Notes under the pieces: generated by a model
What the model was told of the DNA's origin: nothing
Seen by the model: the letters and a program-made list of their open reading frames with translations, nothing else
Databases searched by the model: none
In this document: positions 60,642-64,000 of the stretch, piece after piece
How the letters are laid out: each line of letters opens with the position of its first letter
Position numbering within the stretch: the first letter of the stretch is position 1
Position numbers and translations under genes: made by a program
Source: Anaerotruncus sp.
GTDB taxonomy: Bacteria > Bacillota > Clostridia > Oscillospirales > Ruminococcaceae
NCBI GenBank assembly: GCA_021770005.1
Contig: JAETRV010000002.1
Span: 1-64,000 of the forward strand
Direction: 5' to 3'
Length of the DNA: 64,000 bases

Positions 60642-61676
60642 TCACCGGTTCAGCTCGTCCCCCGCTTTGCCGGAATTGTTGATCTTGATGACCCGCTGAA
60701 TCTCCTCGAAATCGGAGGCGGGCATATCCCCCACGATCGTGTTTTTGACGGCTGACATCGCATTGCCAAAGTCAACCGCCTGCTGCACGTCCCCATATTT
60801 GAGCATCCCGAACAGTGCACCCGCCACATATGCGTCCCCGGAACCGATCCGGTCGATCACATCGATATTCTCGAACGGCACGCCGGTATAAAGCCTGTCC
60901 TCCTCGTGCAGGTAGATGGTCGAGTTGAACGAATGGCATTTGGGGCTTTTGACCTTGCGCTGGGTACAGGCAACTACCCTGCATCCGAACTCGTCGCAGT
61001 AGCCCCGCATGATCTCCTCCATGGTGCCGCTGCGCTGCATCATCCTCCGGGAGGTCTCCTCCGAGACGAACAGCACGTCCACATATGGCAAAATTTCGTA
61101 GATGGTTTTGCGCGCTTCCTCCTCGTCCCAGAGGTTGGCGCGGTAGTTGACATCAAACGAAATCGCCGCACCGCCCGCCTTGAACCGTTTAATCATCTCG
61201 ACCGCCGCTGTCCGACAGTTCGGGCTCAACGCAAGCGAGATTCCGCTGGTGTGGAATACCCGCGTGTCCTGATAGACCGCCGGGTTGATCTCATCGATCG
61301 AGATGCTGTTGATCGACGAATAAGCGCGGTCGTACATCACCGCCGGTTTGCGCGGATAGGCCCCGCTCTCATAATAGTAGATGCCGATCCGCTTTTTATC
61401 CGACTGGTCGTAGATCAGGCAGTCGTCGCTGACCCCGTAAAACCGGATCTTGTTTTTGATGAACCTGCCCATGTCGTTGTCCGGGACTTTTGTAATAATT
61501 GCGGTGCGCAGCCCCAGCAGCGAGATGCCCGAAACCACATTCAGTTCGCTGCCGCCCGGCCGCTTCTCGAGCGTCTCACACTGGGAAAGCCGCTCCAGGC
61601 CGGTTGGGGAAAGGCGCAGCATGATCTCTCCAAACCCCACAACGTCGAATCCCTTTGTTCGATTGCCCAACTCCAT
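60642..61676 (-). CDS. PfkB-family sugar kinase, KdgK-like
   Basis: 344 residues. GFGEIMLRLSPTGLERLSQC and PGGSELNVVSGISLLG form the N-terminal PfkB signature; the anion-hole motif DRIGSGDAYVAGAL carries the catalytic Asp. The overall pattern and length resemble 2-keto-3-deoxygluconate kinases, which produce KDPG for the Entner-Doudoroff route; ribokinase-like alternatives cannot be excluded. AGGAGTG lies upstream of the ATG. No aldolase or uronate gene is adjacent, so the substrate is not fixed by context. Confidence 0.87.
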   Translation of the reverse strand: MELGNRTKGFDVVGFGEIMLRLSPTGLERLSQCETLEKRPGGSELNVVSGISLLGLRTAIITKVPDNDMGRFIKNKIRFYGVSDDCLIYDQSDKKRIGIYYYESGAYPRKPAVMYDRAYSSINSISIDEINPAVYQDTRVFHTSGISLALSPNCRTAAVEMIKRFKAGGAAISFDVNYRANLWDEEEARKTIYEILPYVDVLFVSEETSRRMMQRSGTMEEIMRGYCDEFGCRVVACTQRKVKSPKCHSFNSTIYLHEEDRLYTGVPFENIDVIDRIGSGDAYVAGALFGMLKYGDVQQAVDFGNAMSAVKNTIVGDMPASDFEEIQRVIKINNSGKAGDELNR

Positions 61677-61849
61677 ATTAACACACTCCTGTCTTCGTAA
61701 TCAGAATCAGAATGATTCTTTTCAAGCCTGTGGTCAGCAGCCCTGCTCCGGATTATAAAAATCACAAATCTGCATTTTTGCCCGAAAAGCAATGGCATCC
61801 CCTGCCGGGATATGGTACAATATTGAAAAAACAAACCGAGGTGTTTTGC

Positions 61850-62401
61850 ATGACCGAAAAAGAAAAGATGATCCGCGGGGAGCTGTACGCCCCCGGTGAC
61901 CCGGAACTGCTCGCCGCACGGATGCGGGCGCGCGCACTCTGCCGCCAATACAGCCAGATGGAGGAGGGCCATTGGGAGGAACGGGAAGCGCTGACCCGGG
62001 AGCTGTTTGGCGCGGCGGGCGCAGACCCTTATCTCGAGCCGGGGTTCCGGTGCGACTACGGCTTCAACATCCGGGTGGGGGACAACTTCTACGCGAACTT
62101 TGATTGCGTGATGCTCGACGCTGCCCCTATCACGATCGGTGACAACTGCATGATCGCGCCCCAAGTCGGCATCTACACCGCAACCCACCCGGTTGATGCA
62201 CAGGCACGAAACTCCGGGCGCGAATTTGCCCGACCGGTGACAATCGGCGACAACGTCTGGATCGGCGGCCACGCGGTCATCAATCCCGGCGTCACAATCG
62301 GGGACAACGCAGTGGTTGCATCGGGCGCTGTGGTGATCCGGGATGTGCCAGCCAACGTCGTTGTCGGTGGGAACCCTGCCCGCATCCTCAAGCAGCTATA
62401 G
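61850..62401 (+). CDS. Maltose/galactoside O-acetyltransferase-like
   Basis: 183 residues from the ATG at 61850 (GAGGTG upstream; weak promoter TGGCAT-17-TACAAT at 61793-61821). Left-handed beta-helix hexapeptide acyltransferase of the LacA/Maa group: [22 protein letters not shown], the catalytic His in [14 protein letters not shown], and repeats [20 protein letters not shown] and [13 protein letters not shown] at the end. It transfers acetyl from acetyl-CoA to sugars. Full length. A family A repeat begins right at its stop codon. Confidence 0.93.
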   Translation: MTEKEKMIRGELYAPGDPELLAARMRARALCRQYSQMEEGHWEEREALTRELFGAAGADPYLEPGFRCDYGFNIRVGDNFYANFDCVMLDAAPITIGDNCMIAPQVGIYTATHPVDAQARNSGREFARPVTIGDNVWIGGHAVINPGVTIGDNAVVASGAVVIRDVPANVVVGGNPARILKQL

Positions 62402-62651
62402 ACATCTGTTTTGCATCAAAAGCTTTACGCAATTTTTCTCGAAAAATTGCGGGGTCGAGGGGCAGCAGGACGTTTGGCCCCAGACCAAACGTCTGGGCAC
62501 AAAGCGCCCTCCTCGGGGGCTTCTCGGGCCTATGGCCCGGACTGCAAGCCACAGAGCAGCGTTTGGGAGCGCAGCGCGGCGGCAGTTTTTCGGGTGAATT
62601 GCCGCGCCTATAGGCGGCAAGAGGGGGAAAGCCCCCTGCAAAAGATTCGAA
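62402..62651. repeat. Complete dispersed repeat (family A)
   Basis: Core CAATTTTTCTCGAAAAATTG at 62430-62449 after AAAGCTTTACG and before CGGGGTCGAGG; a GTTTGG...CCAAAC stem (about 62471-62490); GCCGCC-rich part ending GGCGGCAAGAGGGGGAAAGC; right end CCCCCTGCAAAAGATTCG. It begins one base after the acetyltransferase stop. Its GC-rich middle resembles bases 1-60 of the window (CTCCTCGGGG...CTCGGGCCT). Confidence 0.75.
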
Positions 62652-62658
62652 CATGCTC

Positions 62659-63921
62659 TTAGTGCGTCAACTGGTTGATGTACTTTGGGCGTATTTTGCT
62701 ATACATGATCTTCTGCGCGCTGTACAGGCTATAATATCCCGAGAGCATATAGCTGGATGCAAGCGCAAGCAGGAAGCCTTTGGGGGAAACAAACCCAAAT
62801 ATCTCGAACGCGAGCGCAAGCGCGGTGATTGGGCAGTTGGTGACCCCGCAGAACACCGAAATCATCCCCAGCGCTGCGGCATAACCGGGTTCCAGGCCGA
62901 TCAGCTGCCCGATCAAGCATCCGCCGGTTGCGCCGACAAAGAACGACGGGACAATCTCCCCGCCCTTGAATCCCGCGCCGAGCGTAATCGCAGTGAAAAG
63001 GATTTTGAGCAGGAATGCCTCCGGGCGGGCCTGCCCGGTGATCGCGGCCTCGATGACCGGCATCCCCGCGCCGAGATAGTCGCGGGTGCGGAAAACGAGC
63101 ATCAGCAGGAGCACCAATACACCGCCCGAAAATGCCCGCAGATATTGGTTCGGCAGGTACCGCTGAAACAGCCGGTTCGCCTGATGGAACGCCGCGCACA
63201 TCACCACGCTGATCCCCGCGCAGAGCACCCCCAGAAGCAGTACCCGCAAGACGGTGGAAAGCGCGAACGAAGGAACCGTCTGGATCGAAAGCGCTTCGGG
63301 CGGGATACCCAGCCTGCCCGCCAGCGCATACGCGGTCACTGCTGATACGGCGCAGGGCACCAATGCGGCGTAATACATGACCCCCACGCTGATGACCTCC
63401 ATCGAAAAGACCGTCGCCGCGACTGGGGTGCCGAACAATGCGGTAAATCCCGCGCTCATCCCGCACATAATCACGATCTTTTTACAGTCCTCGTCCAGCT
63501 TGAGCCACCGCCCGACCAGTGTGCCTAGGCTCCCGCCGAGCTGGAGCGCCGCGCCCTCGCGCCCCGCAGACCCACCGAATAGATGGGTCAGGACGGTAGA
63601 AACAAAGATCAACGGCGCCATCCGCGCCGGCAACGGCTCCCCGGAGCGCACCGCCGCCAGCACCAGATTGGTCCCTTTTGGGGTCTCCACCCTGCTCAAC
63701 CGGTAACAGCCCACAATCAGCAGCCCACCAAATGGCAGCAGCCAGACCAGCCAGGCATGTGTGGTACGCAGATCGGTAACCCAGTGAAGCAGATAATAAA
63801 ACGCGCTCCCCGCCGCGCCAACCACCAGACCAACCACCGTTGCCACCATTAGCCATCGAAAAAAACTGGAAATGTTCTTCCGTACCGGGGACAAAACCCG
63901 TTCTCTCCAATCGAAACGCAT
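62659..63921 (-). CDS. ClC-family anion channel/transporter
   Basis: 420 residues from the ATG at 63921 (GAGGAGG 8 bases upstream; a GTG two codons earlier lies too close). About 10-12 membrane helices. The anion-coordination motifs are GSAGREGAALQLGG (typical GREGP has Ala here) and GAGFKGGEIVPSFFVG (typical GGxFxP). Central and selectivity regions are otherwise intact. A conventional chloride/proton antiporter or the fluoride-exporting CLC-F branch are both possible; no fluoride riboswitch is visible in the 79 bases upstream. Confidence 0.9.
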   Translation of the reverse strand: MRFDWRERVLSPVRKNISSFFRWLMVATVVGLVVGAAGSAFYYLLHWVTDLRTTHAWLVWLLPFGGLLIVGCYRLSRVETPKGTNLVLAAVRSGEPLPARMAPLIFVSTVLTHLFGGSAGREGAALQLGGSLGTLVGRWLKLDEDCKKIVIMCGMSAGFTALFGTPVAATVFSMEVISVGVMYYAALVPCAVSAVTAYALAGRLGIPPEALSIQTVPSFALSTVLRVLLLGVLCAGISVVMCAAFHQANRLFQRYLPNQYLRAFSGGVLVLLLMLVFRTRDYLGAGMPVIEAAITGQARPEAFLLKILFTAITLGAGFKGGEIVPSFFVGATGGCLIGQLIGLEPGYAAALGMISVFCGVTNCPITALALAFEIFGFVSPKGFLLALASSYMLSGYYSLYSAQKIMYSKIRPKYINQLTH

Positions 63922-64000
63922 CTGCACACCCTCCTCAGACCCGTTTTTCCCATTCTAACATATTTCAAGCGTCTGCAAAAGGGATTGCGCGAAAATTGGG

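Noticed and set aside
63922-64000. Fluoride riboswitch before the ClC gene
   Set aside because: I looked for the crcB-type fold because the channel could be a fluoride exporter; nothing matching is visible, but the window ends after 79 bases.

Overview
The window looks like chromosomal DNA of a gut-type member of the Clostridia, most likely Oscillospiraceae/Ruminococcaceae. The reasons are fairly high GC content (my impression, not counted), strong AGGAGG ribosome sites, frequent TTG starts, a monoderm set of lipoproteins and membrane proteins, and Firmicute families (WalJ-like, YqhQ/DUF1385, TmcAL, YtrA-type GntR, YwbE, and a Kip/Pxp operon). Species cannot be fixed by reading alone. I saw no rRNA, tRNA, CRISPR array, prophage or transposase gene.

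Layout. 1-4827: repeat debris, then a tightly overlapping operon holding a LytTR regulator and an AgrC-like sensor kinase set among three unrecognised proteins that share a motif. 4828-7103: an 11-bp phased repeat array before a small membrane protein, a 38-residue membrane peptide gene, and a secreted/anchored protein pair. 7104-12850: TetR-MFS efflux unit with a perfect palindromic operator, ackA and tmcAL divergent from overlapping promoters, an orphan phosphoribosyltransferase and a field of five hairpins. 12851-15361: YtrA-type regulator plus ABC exporter. 15537-23083: pyrimidine operon (pyrC-pyrF-carA-carB-thioesterase) behind a leader peptide and terminator. 23762-26320: murA-walJ-rlmH. 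26491-34181: acetyltransferase, lipoprotein, PhoB/PhoR-like pair, YqhQ, prmC, AraC regulator. 34237-41084: hydrolase, USP-like protein, HtrA protease and a second two-component system. 41154-44993: housekeeping and redox genes. 45447-50757: ligA and an Hsp70/J-like pair. 50835-55600: 5-oxoprolinase (Pxp/Kip) operon behind a sigma-54 promoter. 56155-63921: MATE pump, aroF-pheA operon behind an aromatic leader peptide, sugar kinase, acetyltransferase and ClC channel.

The most interesting content is regulatory and partly unannotatable: (i) the 449-4827 operon with its paralogous proteins and the adjacent 11-bp repeat array; (ii) a textbook sigma-54 promoter with two dyad enhancer-like sites before pxpA; (iii) two leader-peptide attenuators, one aromatic (aroF) and one before pyrC; (iv) three families of short palindromic, terminal-inverted-repeat elements, the main one sitting repeatedly just after stop codons. 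All functional statements are homology or motif inferences made by reading. No searches were run.
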